Shown here: positions 49,545 through 59,740 of the stretch, piece by piece
Layout of the letters: every line of letters starts with the position of its first letter
How positions within the stretch are numbered: position 1 is the stretch's first letter
Origin: Prorocentrum cordatum
Lineage: Eukaryota; Sar; Dinophyceae; Prorocentrales; Prorocentraceae
Assembly: GCA_963575745.1 (NCBI GenBank)
Contig: CAUYUJ010012747.1
Coordinates: 163,555-226,351 of the forward strand
Direction of reading: 5' to 3'
Length of the DNA stretch: 62,797 nucleotides
The notes under the pieces: generated by a model
Database searches by the model: none
Seen by the model: only the letters and a program-made list of their open reading frames with translations
What the model was told of the DNA's origin: nothing
Program-made: the position numbers and the translations under genes

Positions 49545-49588
49545 TCGAACCTCTCGATCCTCGATCTCGATCTCGATCTCGATAAACA
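49545..49588 (+). repeat. (CTCGAT)n short repeat
   Basis: Tandem CTCGATCTCGAT units, about seven hexamers with interruptions. Confidence 0.88.
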
Positions 49589-49822
49589 TGTTTGGGGCGA
49601 TATCTGGGTCGTGGTCCTCGTGCTTCTTCCCTCTGCCATATCCTGGCCCGCTCCTAAAGGCTCTAAGCCCGCAACGTATCCGCGTGTTCTACAGTGGAGA
49701 GGTTCGCTTCCCAGGAGCTGCAGCCGAGCCCCCTGCAGAGGACGCTTGCTCGTAATGTCTTGCACTTTGGATGTGATGCTGGTGGTGATGATGACGGTGG
49801 TAATGGTACTGATGATGAAAAG

Positions 49823-50100
49823 GAGGAGGAGGAGGAATAGGAGGAGGAGGAGGAGGAGGGGGAGGAGGGGGAGGAGGAGGAGGAGGAGGAGGAGCAGGAG
49901 GAGGAGCAAGAGGAGGAGGAGGAGGAGGAGGAGGAGGAGGAGGAGGAGGAGGAGGGGGAGGGGGAGGAGGAGCAGGAGGAGGAGGAGGAGTACGACGAAG
50001 AAATGAGGATCAGGAGGATTCAGGTGGACCAAGGAGATGGGGGATGTTCCGATGGAAATGAGGAGTAGGAAGAGGAAAAGGAGGAGGAGGAGGAGGAGAA
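49823..50100 (+). repeat. (GGA)n microsatellite
   Basis: A long GGA/GGAGGAGCA run to about 49,990, with a second short run at 50,078-50,100. Frames across it are low complexity. Confidence 0.93.
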
Positions 50101-50127
50101 AGGCCGTCACATGTGACACTCGGCTTG

Positions 50128-50460
50128 TTGGGCGCCTCTTGGGGGCACCTTGGAGGCTCTTGGGGGATCCGCCTTGGGGGGGGCCTGTCTGCGACGTCTT
50201 AGGGCAATGTTGGGTTTTTCGGGCTGTTTTGGAGCCGTCTTGGGACCGTCTTGGTGGCCTCTTGGGCTACCTTGAACCTCTCTTTGGCAGTCTTGGGGCG
50301 ATATTAGACGCTTCTTGGGCCGCCTTGAGCTGATGGAAGCCCGAAAAGGTCAGAATGCGAAAATGAGTCAAAGCCCACAGGAAATTCATGATTTGGGATT
50401 GTTCTGGCCCTCCTGGCCGTTGTCTTGGAGCCGTCTTGAGAGTCTCCAGGGTCAGAAGAT
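50128..50460 (+). repeat. CTTGGGGGCCT repeat block 4
   Basis: GCCTCTTGGGGGCACCTTGG and GTCTTGGGACCGTCTTGG phrases, as at 37.6 kb. Confidence 0.6.
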
Positions 50461-50599
50461 TCAGGACCCAGCCCGTCCAGCAGCCTCAGAGGCAGCCTCG
50501 AGGACAGCACCTACGCGTCTTGGAGGGAGGGAGGCAGCATAGAAGAAAACTATTTAAATTCACAGACATGATCTTGTGGACGTCTGCGTGGATGTTTGG

Positions 50600-50735
50600 G
50601 AGGAGGAGGAGGAAGAGGAGCAGAATCGGAGGGCGAGGAGGAGGAGGAGGAGGAGGAGGAGCAGGAGCAGGAGGACGCGGAGGGGGAGGGGCACGTGAGA
50701 GGAGGAGGAGGAGGAGGAGGAGGAGGAGGACCCTC
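50600..50735 (+). repeat. (GGA)n microsatellite
   Basis: GGA/GAGGAG runs directly upstream of a CTGGCGCGC palindromic repeat copy. Confidence 0.9.
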
Positions 50736-50744
50736 TCTTGGCGG

Positions 50745-50830
50745 CGCCTCTGGTTCCGTCACTGGCGCGCTCCGCGCGCCAGGGAGGGGGGCTCAGCGCC
50801 CACCCAAGAGATCCAATGCGGACTTCCGAA
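50745..50830 (+). repeat. CTGGCGCGC palindromic repeat copy
   Basis: CTGGCGCGC-TCC-GCGCGCCAG followed by GGGAGGGGG, then CCAAGAGATCC and CCGAAAGTTTCTGATTATG, matching 44,080-44,160. Confidence 0.8.
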
Positions 50831-50867
50831 AGTTTCTGATTATGCCGTTTCTCTGGTTCGCTTGATT

Positions 50868-51028
50868 GTCGGCCACGCGCAGAGGGGGTTATGGGGGAGG
50901 GGGGGAAGGTTTCTTAGAAGGAGGCGGCTCCTTAGAAGGCGCCGGCCCTACATCTATACATGTGGCCCGCGCCTTCTAAGAAGCAGGGGTGCTTCTGAGA
51001 AGCCTTCCCCCCCTCCCCCATAACCCCC
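50868..51028. mobile_element. Foldback element A
   Basis: Leader GTCGGCCACGCGCAGAGG, then a left arm (50,884-50,947, with GGGGGAAGG, TTCTTAGAAGG and CTTAGAAGGCGCCGGCC). An 18-bp centre (TACATCTATACATGTGGC) and a right arm (50,963-51,028) of near-perfect complementarity follow. The whole 160 bp would form one long hairpin. No coding capacity. Confidence 0.85.
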
Positions 51029-51050
51029 CTCGAGACGGCTGCACGAGGGA

Positions 51051-51446
51051 TTGCCCACGCCAGGGAGTTCTCTTCCTGTTGGGTGCGCGCGGCCGGTCCA
51101 GACCCTCGGCATCACCCAGACATGCTCACGCCACGTGTGCGCAGGCTTCCCAGGGGCGACGCGCGCGCGCTCAGAAGTCTCACACGAATGCTCGGTGGTG
51201 GGCGCGGTCTGGCCATGCCGCCTGTGCAACTGTTTCGATTCGAACGTGCGCCTCCAAGGGGGGCACACAGAGTTGGTGTGTCGTGCTGCGGCCCAGCCCA
51301 GGCTGCTCGGCGTCGACTTCGAGGATGCGTTCGAGATCCTCGACTTCAGCGGGAGCCAGTGCACAGCTGCCCTGCCCGTCGATCAGTTGAAGTCCCATTG
51401 GCCCCTCGTGCAGCGGCGTCCTCGTGCCTCGCGGAGCCATGACTGA
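51051..51446 (+). CDS. Unidentified open frame (131 codons)
   Basis: A plus-strand frame with balanced composition and Cys-containing stretches (AVWPCRLCNCFDSNVRL, FEDAFEILDF) ends RASRSHD. I recognise no domain. It lacks codon-use or splice evidence, and overlapping frames of similar length exist on both strands. It could be an exon remnant or chance. Confidence 0.2.
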   Translation: MPTPGSSLPVGCARPVQTLGITQTCSRHVCAGFPGATRARSEVSHECSVVGAVWPCRLCNCFDSNVRLQGGHTELVCRAAAQPRLLGVDFEDAFEILDFSGSQCTAALPVDQLKSHWPLVQRRPRASRSHD

Positions 51447-52139
51447 TGCTGGGTGTCGTCGCCCTGCTCCGAGTATCAAGGCGGCCGGGCTGTTCGCGTG
51501 AGGGTTGTGTGCTTGTTTTTGTCTCCGACGTGTTCTAATTCAGAGAGGGAAGAGATACGGACGCCGCTGCCCTCTCATCGTCGCCACGGCTGGATTCACC
51601 TGGAGATCCTGGTCAGAACGCACCCCAGGAGAGGTCTGGGAAGCGTTGCCCAGGAGCCGCCAAGGCACTGGCCGCGAGCCCATAGACGGCTGCCAAGATG
51701 CTGCCTGGGCGCTGCCCACGGGCCTGGGAAGCATTGCCCGAGCTGTCATGCCATTTGCGATCGATGCACGCAAAGCGATGCGTCGCTCGAGCTGATGCAT
51801 GTGCCTTTTGAGGCGACTCGATCTCGGGAGGAGGAGGAGCGGGAGGTTGTGATCCAACGCGTCTAGATGCCCATCCCCGGTCCGCCGCGGTGCGTGCACC
51901 AGTCTGCGCGTCTGCACGAGTTCATGGGCGGCCCGCCAGAGCGATGCGGAGTCATGGCATCGTTGCGGGGACTCGGATTCGCAGCCGAGGCATGATCCGA
52001 GCTAGGCCAGGGCCCCCATCGCTGCTTCATCTGTTCTTCGTTCTCCCTCCTGTTTTCTCCCTCCCCAAGACAGTGGGCTCGTGCCGTTGACAGCTCCCGG
52101 GCTAGCCGAAGTCGGTTTTCGTGGCACCATTGGGCATTA
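51447..52139 (+). other. Unassigned stretch
   Basis: Several 60-140 codon frames on both strands overlap without a recognised domain. No repeat was noticed. Confidence 0.35.
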
Positions 52140-52148
52140 TTTGTTAAC

Positions 52149-52512
52149 CGTTCCAGCGCACCAGATCCAGCTCTCCTTGCCGCCCTTCGCTGCGGTCCCG
52201 ACCAGCGCCGTCTCTTCAGGAGCGCCGACGCGTGCGGAAATGCCAACACGGCCGTCTTCCACGACTTCAAGTCCTGGGACAAGTACAGCGACTGCATGAG
52301 CAGAGGGCCCCCGATGGAAGACCCGCCGCCCGTCGAGGCAGAGGACGAAGCCCAGGCGCGCCGGGATCCAGCGAGTTCGCGTGCCGATCGTCCGCAGAAG
52401 GCGTTCGGGGGCGACGGTGGGGGGGGGACAGCTCGGGGGAGAGCAGCACACGTGTCCGGGGGCGCCGATGGTCCATGCCTTCGGCGAGGCTCCTGGGCGA
52501 CTGCGTGCAGTC
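52149..52512 (+). CDS. Exon-like open frame, unidentified
   Basis: Frame 0 reads RSSAPDPALLAALRCGPDQR, then LFRSADACGNANTAVFHDFK and SWDKYSDCMSRGPPMEDPPP, and continues acidic then Gly-rich to a stop at 52,510-52,512. The Cys/Gly/Asn spacing before FHDFKSWDKYSDC looks like real protein and faintly recalls the first extracellular loop of choline-transporter-like proteins. There is no good start codon before 52,296, so it would be an internal exon. A TIR element follows immediately (52,536). Confidence 0.3.
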
Positions 52513-52535
52513 CCCGCCCCTAGGCTATTTGCCCC

Positions 52536-52626
52536 TACAGTCGGGGCCCTGAAGAAGGAACCCTTTTCGTTGGGGAGGGGCTTGGTGTTCCTTATTTAGG
52601 GTTCCTTAAGTCAACGCCTCGACTGC
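52536..52626. mobile_element. TACAGTCGGGGC TIR element 1 (91 bp)
   Basis: Left end TACAGTCGGGGC, then CTGAAGAAGGAACCC; right end GGGTTCCTTAAGTCAACGCC, then TCGACTGCA; inverted over about 28 bp. The interior GGGGAGGGGCTTGGTGTTCC also occurs in the longer copy at 55,918. It is flanked by imperfect direct repeats (CGCCCCTAGGCTATTTGCCC and CGCCCCTGGGCTATTCGCCC). Confidence 0.8.
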
Positions 52627-52801
52627 AGCCCTCGCCCCTGGGCTATTCGCCCCTTTCGTCGTCGCCGAGGCATCAGGGCACCACCACCGTGCCCGGCCGG
52701 GGCCGTCCCGGGGGCCCCTGGCCGCTGTACGGAGCCGCCTGGCCGAGGCCAGGCGCGCGCGTACGCACCCATGCCAGGCCAAGGATGGCGTTGGCCAGGT
52801 C

Positions 52802-53140
52802 CCCTCCTCCTCCTCCTCCTCCTCCTCCTCCTCCTCCTCCTCCTCCTCCTCCTCCTCCTCCTGCTCCTCCTCCTCCTCTCCTCCTCTCCTCCTCCCTCCT
52901 CCTCCTCCTCCTCCTCCTCCTCCTCCTCCTCCTCCTCCTCCTCCACTCCTCCTCCACCTCCTCCCTCCTCCTCCTCCTCCTCCACCACCTCCACCACCTC
53001 CTCCGCCTCCCCCACCGCATCCCCCTCCTCCTCCTCCTCCTCCTCCTCCTCCTCCTCCTCCTCCTCCTCCTCCTCCTCCTCCTCCTCCTCCTCCTCCCCC
53101 TCCTCATCCCCCTCCTCCTCCTCCTCCTCCTCCCCCTCCG
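52802..53140 (+). repeat. (TCC)n microsatellite
   Basis: Long CCT/TCC runs with brief interruptions (CTCCACC, CCCCATCC). Poly-Leu, poly-Ser and poly-Arg frames here are artefacts. Confidence 0.95.
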
Positions 53141-53370
53141 CGCCAGGCCGGCCACGCGCAGAGGGGGAAGGCTTCCAGCACGAGCAGGAATCTTCCAGAA
53201 TTCATGGAACCCCAGTGGCCCTGTGATTTCGGCCTCTTCGGGCACAGATGCACTTTCTGCCCCATCCACCCTCTCTCCCCTATCGTTTCTCCCTCCTCTC
53301 TCCTACCTCCTGCCTCCCCCTGTCCCTCATGCCGAAATTCCCCCCTTCACCGCGCGTATAAGCCACTAAT

Positions 53371-53522
53371 GTCGGCCACGCGCAGAGGGAGGTAGGGGGG
53401 GAAGGCTTCTTAGAAGCACCCCTCTTTCTTAAAAAGCGCGGGCCTTGTTTACAGATATAGGGCCGGCGCCTTCTAAGAAGCGGCCTCCTGAGGAGCCTTC
53501 CCCCCTCCTCCCAGAACCCCCC
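53371..53522. mobile_element. Foldback element B (core inverted relative to A)
   Basis: It has the same leader GTCGGCCACGCGCAGAGG as element A, but its left arm (53,386-53,453) carries the AGAAGCACCCCTC side. Its right arm (53,461-53,522) carries the GGCCGGCGCC, GCGGCCTCC side. So the arms and centre read as the reverse complement of A. Confidence 0.83.
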
Positions 53523-54240
53523 TTCTAATCGCCGCCAAATATACGTCTGCTGCGCGTCTTGGGGGGAGGCACTTGAATCTTGTTTGAGACCATTGAATAC
53601 GGGGTTTACCTATCTGCGCTTCCAAAGTCTATGTCACGTGCTTGCGATTTACCATGCAGTCGCAGCGCATGGCAAGAAAACGCCCGCGCTGTGTCGAGAA
53701 GCCCTGAGCTTCTCTGGCGTGCGTGCGGTGTGGATGCTTTCAAGCACTACAGAGACCCCACAGGGGCTGGTGAAGCTTCTATGACATATCCTTTCTGGAC
53801 TTGCAAGAAACGAATTTGGGAACCACTTGGCGTGAAACTGCCCATCATCAAGACATGCGTATCGGTGAAATGGATACTCAGCAGCACATCCTCGACGTCC
53901 CCTCCTAAGCATTTGCTTCCTCTAAGCTCCCATCTGCTCCTGACCGAACCTGCCACATAAACTGTTGGGTTCGAAACTCAGGTTACACCCACCACTATCA
54001 TTCCCCCCTGCCCCTCCTCCCGCTTCACGGGGGAGGAGGGGGAGGAGGAGGGCGGGAACGGTACGATTGGTGATCGCCCCATGAAGGACCCAGAAAGCGA
54101 CATCGTGATTTTTCGTGGCTCCCCAGAGGTCTGTGCTCCTTCCTTGGGGCCAGCTTTTCCTCCTGTGCAGTTTTTGACAGCCGAGAGCAGACATTGCCGA
54201 ACTGATCGCGTCGGTATTTTTTGTCACGATGTGCGGATGC
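53523..54240 (+). other. Unassigned stretch
   Basis: A 126-codon frame (53,580-53,960) and overlapping minus-strand frames have no recognised domain. Confidence 0.35.
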
Positions 54241-54541
54241 CATGGAAGACGGAGGAGGAGGAAGAGGAGGAGGAGGGGGCGGAGGAGGAGGAGGAGGAGG
54301 AGGAGGAGGAGGAGGAGGAGGAGGAGAGTGAACCCTCTTGTACTCGCCCGAGGAGGACAGCTCCGACGAGGACGGCGGCGACGCCCCAGCGGAGGACAGC
54401 TCCGACGGGGACGGCGACGCCCCAGCGGAGGACGACGCCGCCGCGGAGGGCTTCTGCTGCTCTGCCGCCCAGGATGCGGGCGACGTGTGCGGGACATGCT
54501 GGGATGGCGCCAAGGCTCGGAGAAGTACAACGGAGACCTAG
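54241..54541 (+). repeat. (GGA)n microsatellite and acidic open frame
   Basis: A GGA run (54,250-54,330) is followed by a frame rich in Asp/Glu/Ala (EDSSDEDGG, AEDSSDGDG) that ends with FCCSAAQDAGDVCGTCWDG at about 54,450-54,510. The Cys-Cys...Cys-x2-Cys tail resembles short Cys repeats of some dinoflagellate secreted proteins. The evidence is too thin to call a gene. Confidence 0.4.
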
Positions 54542-55239
54542 GCCAAGAGAGACCCTGCCTGCCTCCAGGGTGCCCTGGGTTTCGACGGTTTTGCCATGGA
54601 AAGTTTCACGCTCCCACACCAAAATCCGATGGACGTCCTGGGGTCTCAGGGTTGGGTTTCTCGTGGGAGGTTGCTTGTGGTCGGGCCCCCACTGTACCCG
54701 GTGGTCGTTAAAAGTACATATTCCTGGGTTCCCAGATCCCACTCCACTTCAAGCGCCTTCCTGCTTCAAGAAGCGGCATGCTTTTGCCGTGTGTTGCTAT
54801 GTTCAGGGGGGGCTGCACCCAAAATACTGTATCCGCCTTCCCACTGTTCTACCTACGTCTTCCGACCGACGTGTAAATCCAGATAGATCGAGGCTGTTCC
54901 GCACAAGTTTACATGAATCAGCGGACGAAGCATTGCTATACGAAGTGTGTCCTCCATCAGAGACGCCATTTCCTGGGGCGCTGGGAAGTTTATACCACGG
55001 CGTGCCAACCGTGCGTGTGTGTGTGTGTGTGTGTAAATTTTCCAGCCGCCCTGTGACAGGCGTCTAATGGACATCCAGAGATTTTCAAGGATACATGTGA
55101 CAAGCCGTGGACGTTCCCGAGCAGGTCTAAGGACAATGCAGATGTCGTTCAGCCCTGCACGAAGGAATCGAAGAAGAAACAACTGTGTAAGCAGAGAACC
55201 TTCTGGAGGGCCCCCCGGATTTTTCGAATCGGCTGTGGA
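54542..55239 (+). other. Unassigned stretch with a short (GT)n run
   Basis: (GTGT)n occupies 55,013-55,033. A long plus-strand frame (54,081-55,067) starts upstream of the GGA repeat and shows no domain. Confidence 0.35.
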
Positions 55240-55275
55240 ACCCGGTGCGCTCCACGCGCCAGGGAGGGGGATCCA
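55240..55275 (+). repeat. CTGGCGCGC palindromic repeat, diverged copy
   Basis: GGTGCGCTCCACGCGCCAGG followed by GAGGGGGATCC. Confidence 0.65.
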
Positions 55276-55917
55276 GCACAGATGTGAGCGACGTGTGCAG
55301 AATTTGTCGGAACTTGCAGGGATGACGCCAAGGCAGGGCCCATTTCGGTCCAATCGATCCGGTTCGACGTCGATTCCGGCCAGTTCGATCAGATTCGAAT
55401 ATTTTGGCGATCCGATGCGGCCAGACGCTCGCGTGGCGCCGTTGTGCATCTTGGCGCGACCGATCCGATTCGGTTCCGATTCCGTGCCGATGCAGTCCAA
55501 TCCCAGGCACAGTCTTGCAAGCGATTTCTCGCCCCACGTCCCCGAGCTCCCCCAGCAAAAATCAACCCGCTTAGGAACGAGGGGAACTCGGGGACGCACC
55601 CTCAGGAGTCTGTCCGAACTCCCCCAATCGAGGATGGGCGCCTCCTCGTCTTACATTCCCGAAGTACAGAAGCCATGCGCCAGCCCTTGGCACGGCGCTT
55701 ACGCACCGTTGCCGTGGCTGAGCTGGATTTCTGGCAGGACGCGCGGGAAGAAGAGTGCGCAGTTGGCACCTTACGGAAACAGAGCTAGATGGCGCAAAAA
55801 TCCAGCTGTCACGCAGAAAAGCAAAGCGCATCACGACTGCGACGCAGAAGAAGGAATGCCCCACGAATATGAGGCGCAGACGGGGGGAAAGAGGATGAGG
55901 ACGACGAGGAGGGGGAC
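55276..55917 (+). other. Unassigned stretch
   Basis: 55,340-55,500 is rich in GATTCG and CGATCC phrases, recalling the 12-bp minisatellite at 35.3 kb. No gene is recognised. Confidence 0.35.
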
Positions 55918-56097
55918 TACAGTCGGGGCGTTGAAGAAGGAACCCTTTTCGTTTGGGAGGGGCTCAGTGTTCCTTAGTGGTTTTACAGTTTGCCTTAGCT
56001 TTTCCTTCGGTTTTCGATGGGTAATCGAAGTTTACTCATGGAAAAAAGAGGGTATCATTCCTTATTGAGGGTTCCTTAGGTCAACGCCCCGACTGTA
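55918..56097. mobile_element. TACAGTCGGGGC TIR element 2 (180 bp)
   Basis: Left end TACAGTCGGGGCGTTGA, then AAGGAACCC; right end GGGTTCCTTAGGTCAACGCC, then CCGACTGTA; inverted over about 28 bp. The interior repeats the GGAGGGGCTCAGTGTTCCTT block of element 1 plus about 90 bp absent there, so element 1 is an internally deleted relative. Confidence 0.85.
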
Positions 56098-56231
56098 TGG
56101 ACTGCCGCTTCTAACACGCATTGGAATAAAATATGCACGCAGTGGGCACATTTGAATTTAGGGCGGCCGCGTCTCTGGGCCAAATGCCACTGATTTGGTG
56201 CATATGCTCCAGGCTCACACACAAAAGTTGA

Positions 56232-56379
56232 GTCGGGCCTGTCCCTCTACAGCGGGAAAATTCAAAAATAGCCCAAAATATTCAGAGGGCGATTATTCCA
56301 TATTCTTATCAAGTTTTAATATGTTTTGCCTACGTTTCATTTGTCGCCCAACATGCGCCTGTAGGGGGACATGTCCGAC
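56232..56379. mobile_element. GTCGGGC TIR element 3 (148 bp)
   Basis: Left end GTCGGGCCTGTCCCTCTACA, right end CCTGTAGGGGGACATGTCCG. AT-rich interior as in the other members. The flanks AAGTTGA and CCAACCC suggest the inverted repeat may extend outward. Confidence 0.83.
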
Positions 56380-56815
56380 CCAACCCAAACGATTTCATAT
56401 AGCTAATGTCTGGCAGGGAGGATAAGTTCTCATAGGGATGCGCTTACCTCTTGCGAAGCGCCTCGCACAGACGATCCGTACGCGCTGTATACAGAATTGG
56501 CGTTCGACAACTTAGAGTAGCAAGAACGTGGAATCGCAAATAATTTCCGCAGTCCAGATGCTTGAAAGCGGTCCAGACTGTGCCAGCCTGGCTACAATGA
56601 CCATAACGGTTCCAGGTTGTACAACAACTTCGGCCTTAGGATTGCACCAAATATACAAAGTTTTCGCGATTCTGAAAAGTGGTGCAATCTAGGTGGTGCA
56701 ATTAATCTTGACCGTCTTGAAGCTGTCCTCTCCACTGCTCGTGCAAACATCCCACCCTCCCACCCGCAACTTGGTCGCAAGACATCTTCAGACAAGACCG
56801 TGACGGTAGGTACTG
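56380..56815 (+). other. Unassigned stretch
   Basis: 56,630-56,710 has a local repeat of GGTGCAAT phrases, recurring near 58,213. No gene is supported. Confidence 0.35.
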
Positions 56816-56819
56816 CATG

Positions 56820-57278
56820 GCACTTGGCCACGACACCGATGCCGACGACGACAGCGACATCGACGACGACGGCGCCGCCGACAGCGACTGCGACGACACC
56901 GACGACGTCTCCAATGTTTTCGACGACGACAACGACGACGACGACACCGACGACGACGACAACGACGCCGACGACGACGACGAAGACGACGACGACGTCG
57001 CCAACGGAGACGACGACGAGGGAGGAGAAAAAACGACGACGGCGACAACGACGACAACGACGATGGAGGAGGGAAGACGGCGACGACGCCAACGACGAAG
57101 AAGGAGGAAGGACGGCGACGCCGACGACGACAACGACGAGGGAGGAGGGAAGACGACGACGATGACAACGACGACGAAGACGACGACGACGGCGACGAAA
57201 TAGGAGGGACGACGACGAGACGCCGACGACGGACGACGACGACGAGGGAGGAGGATAACGACGAGGGAGGAGTGAAGA

Positions 57279-57309
<31 letters not shown>

Positions 57310-57440
57310 CGACGAAATAGGAGGGACAACGACGAGACGCCGACGAAGGCAACGAGGGAGGAAGGACGACCACGGCGACAACGACGACGGAAACGACGAC
57401 GACGCCAAGACGACGACAACGACGACGAGGAAAGACAGAA

Positions 57441-57475
<35 letters not shown>

Positions 57476-57520
57476 GGGAGGAGGGAGGACGACGACGACG
57501 ACGACGCAAGAGCGCGCGCG
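56820..57520 (+). repeat. (GAC)n/(CGA)n long degenerate microsatellite
   Basis: About 700 bp of GACGAC with GGAGGG and AACGAC interruptions. All six frames are partly open and encode Asp, Thr, Arg, Ser or Val runs. Confidence 0.93.
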
Positions 57521-57533
57521 CACAATTTTGTTG

Positions 57534-57990
57534 AAAACCCGTGTTGCGAAACCTTGTGTTTTTGTAGGTTTTTTGGACGCACGATTTCGAAATTCTTCCG
57601 AAACCGAAGGTTTTTGAAGGATTTCGGCATACGCCCGCGACGACGCGCGCGTCTGCACTTCGTCCTATTTTTTGCAGAGGATTCTCGCGACGGCACACGC
57701 GCAAGGGCGTTCGACAGATTTCGACATGCGCGCGCGCGAAGCCCGTTTGGTAGCATTTTGTGAAAATCTTGGAAAACCTATGGTTTTCTTAAGATTTCGC
57801 AAGAGCTCGCGCGTAAGTTTTTTTTTAGCAAATCAGTGTTGCGAAACCATGTGTTTTTATATGTTTTTTGGAAATTCAATTTTGAAATCTCTCCGGAACC
57901 GAAGGTTTTTGAAGGATTCCGGCATGCGCGCGCCACGACGCGCGCGTGTGCACTTCGTCCCGTTTTTTGCCAGGGATTCGCGAAAAAGTG
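57534..57990 (+). repeat. Direct repeats about 160 bp long, 295 bp apart
   Basis: GTGTTGCGAAACC at 57,541 recurs at 57,836. Both continue TGTGTTTTT, then CGAAGGTTTTTGAAGGATT, GGCAT and CACTTCGTCC. A third, inverted and shorter copy lies at 58,822-58,905. CG-rich CGCGCGCG patches separate the blocks. Confidence 0.85.
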
Positions 57991-58560
57991 CTATGTTAGA
58001 ACACAACATGTCACCGCATAGTGTTTTTTACAAGGGAACCGCAGGGGGGGGATACCGGCTTGGCTGGGATGGTACGAACTCATATTCAGGATGGACATGT
58101 GGTCAGAATCATATGTGATTTACAGCACGCGCGGGGGAAGCGATAAGTCCAGGGGGGGGGTGGTAGAATCTATCATTCTTTTAGAAAGGAGAATTCATGT
58201 GGAGGAACCTGCGTGGTGCAATTAATGCTTGTTCGCAGTGAGTTATCAATCCCACTGATCGCGCAATCTTCCTACCCACCCACCTACAACTTGGTTTGCA
58301 AAGTCCATGCGGCGGCAATTGTGATGCCTGTCTGACGCTGGTTGGCTCATCGCTGCAGCCGCCCTAGCGCGCGCAGGCTCGCGCGCAAAGCGGCCAGCTA
58401 ATCTGGTGCAGCCGACGCGGCCGCGGTGGCGCTGACCTCTGGGGACTTCCCAGCGCGTCTGACAGGCCGCTCTGACGCGCGGACACTTCAGTGCGAATCG
58501 GTGATTTGGGCGGGCGCGGTATCATGGCGACGTGAGCAACGGCAAAGACGAATCTGATTG
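57991..58560 (+). other. Unassigned stretch
   Basis: No frame over 100 codons with a recognised domain. It contains a second GGTGCAATTAATG phrase shared with 56,694. Confidence 0.35.
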
Positions 58561-58562
58561 CA

Positions 58563-58620
58563 GCGGTGATGATGATGATGATGATGATGTTGATGATGAT
58601 GGTGATGATGATGATAATGA
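58563..58620 (+). repeat. (GAT)n microsatellite
   Basis: GATGATGATGTTGATGATG run, turning into GACGGTGGCGACGGC. Confidence 0.92.
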
Positions 58621-58821
58621 CGGTGGCGACGGCAAGGCCACCGACGGCGCCAATGTTCATGACGCCGATGGCGATGATAGTGTCTTCGCGTCGGCGATGA
58701 GGGTTCTGGCCTGACTTCGATTCGACCTGCGCACACGGCCGACACGCGCGAGCGGTCTACATGGTATGATTTGACAGGGATCGCCCCCCCCAAACGCGCG
58801 CACGGGCGACGAATTCATGTC

Positions 58822-58905
58822 GACACTTCGCAACAGTGGGACGAACTGTATACGCGCGCGTCGTTGCGCGCGCACGCCACAATCCTTAAAAAACTTTCGG
58901 TGTCG
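58822..58905 (-). repeat. Inverted third copy of the 57.5-kb repeat
   Basis: Its reverse complement reads CGAAAGTTTTTTAAGGATT, then GCGTGCGCGCGCAACGACGC and GTTCGTCCC, matching the order in 57,900-57,965. Confidence 0.7.
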
Positions 58906-59104
58906 TGAAGATTACATAATCAACTGTCCCCCAAACATACGAATTCAACAACATGTTGCAACACCACTATTCGAAATAACGGTCTGCGCGCGCGATCTTT
59001 TGAATTCTTCTAATCATGATGCAAGAAAAACAGCAGGTTCATCACAAAGCCATAATTTCGGGTGGTGCAAGAAAGCCATACAAACATCGCGCCGCAACGC
59101 ACAA

Positions 59105-59250
59105 CAAGCCCAGACGACGGGCGGCGACGGGGCGGCGATGGCGGCAACATAGCCGCCAGAGCGGCACACCAGCCCACACGACGGGCGGCGACGAGGCGGC
59201 GACGGGGCGGCGAAGGCGGCAACATGATCGACACAGCGGCACACTAGCCC
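59105..59250 (+). repeat. About 70-bp GC-rich minisatellite, two units
   Basis: GACGGGCGGCGACG followed by GGGGCGGCGA and GGCGGCAACAT occurs twice about 70 bp apart, with AGCGGCACAC between units. Confidence 0.85.
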
Positions 59251-59740
59251 AATCTTTCAGAACGGAAGTGGGAACCCGTAAGTGCAAGCATTGATTTGAT
59301 AATCAAATCTACCATTGGCCTTGGAATTCCAAACCGCGCACAAGTTTTGATCATCGCGTCGCGTTTCGTCTTGTCAACGTTTTCGCCGTATGATAAAACA
59401 GCCACCAGGCTGGGTTTTGTCGAGCATTCCACATCGTCGAACATGTGGCGTGCGATAGTGATTGCATAGATTGTGCTACGTCCTGGTCTGAACCCAAATT
59501 GGTCGTTTTCGCTGTTCTGCCCTTCGTGCTGCAATCGTTTTGGAGCATCGAGGCCACCATATTGCACACCACACGTCGGAAAGGAATTGGCCAATAGGTC
59601 TCAGGTAAACCTGTTTCTCTCTAGCAAAATAGTAGCACCACTGATGCAAGCCGCCATGCTTCTGGCATGCACATGATGATCCCAACACTGTGGGCAGAGA
59701 TCTGACAGATGCTTGCACGCAGTGTTCCACATGCGCAATA
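59250..59740 (-). pseudogene. LINE reverse transcriptase fragment
   Basis: On the minus strand, two frames read LPETYWPIPFRRVVCNMVASML, broken here as LPETYWPIPF and RRVVCNMVASML, then DQFGFRPGRSTIYAITIARH, then ARFGIPRPMVDLI. These are the RT blocks around NYRPI, QFGFRPGRST and the post-motif-A helix of LINE polymerases. Motif A itself (expected D-x-x-KAFD) is replaced by VLSYGENVDKTKRDA, and motifs B and C are absent. It is a short, dead remnant, distinct from both LINEs above. Confidence 0.72.

Noticed and set aside
56602-57756. Long serine/arginine/valine-rich minus-strand proteins
   Set aside because: They are frames through the (GAC)n tract, equally open in several phases.
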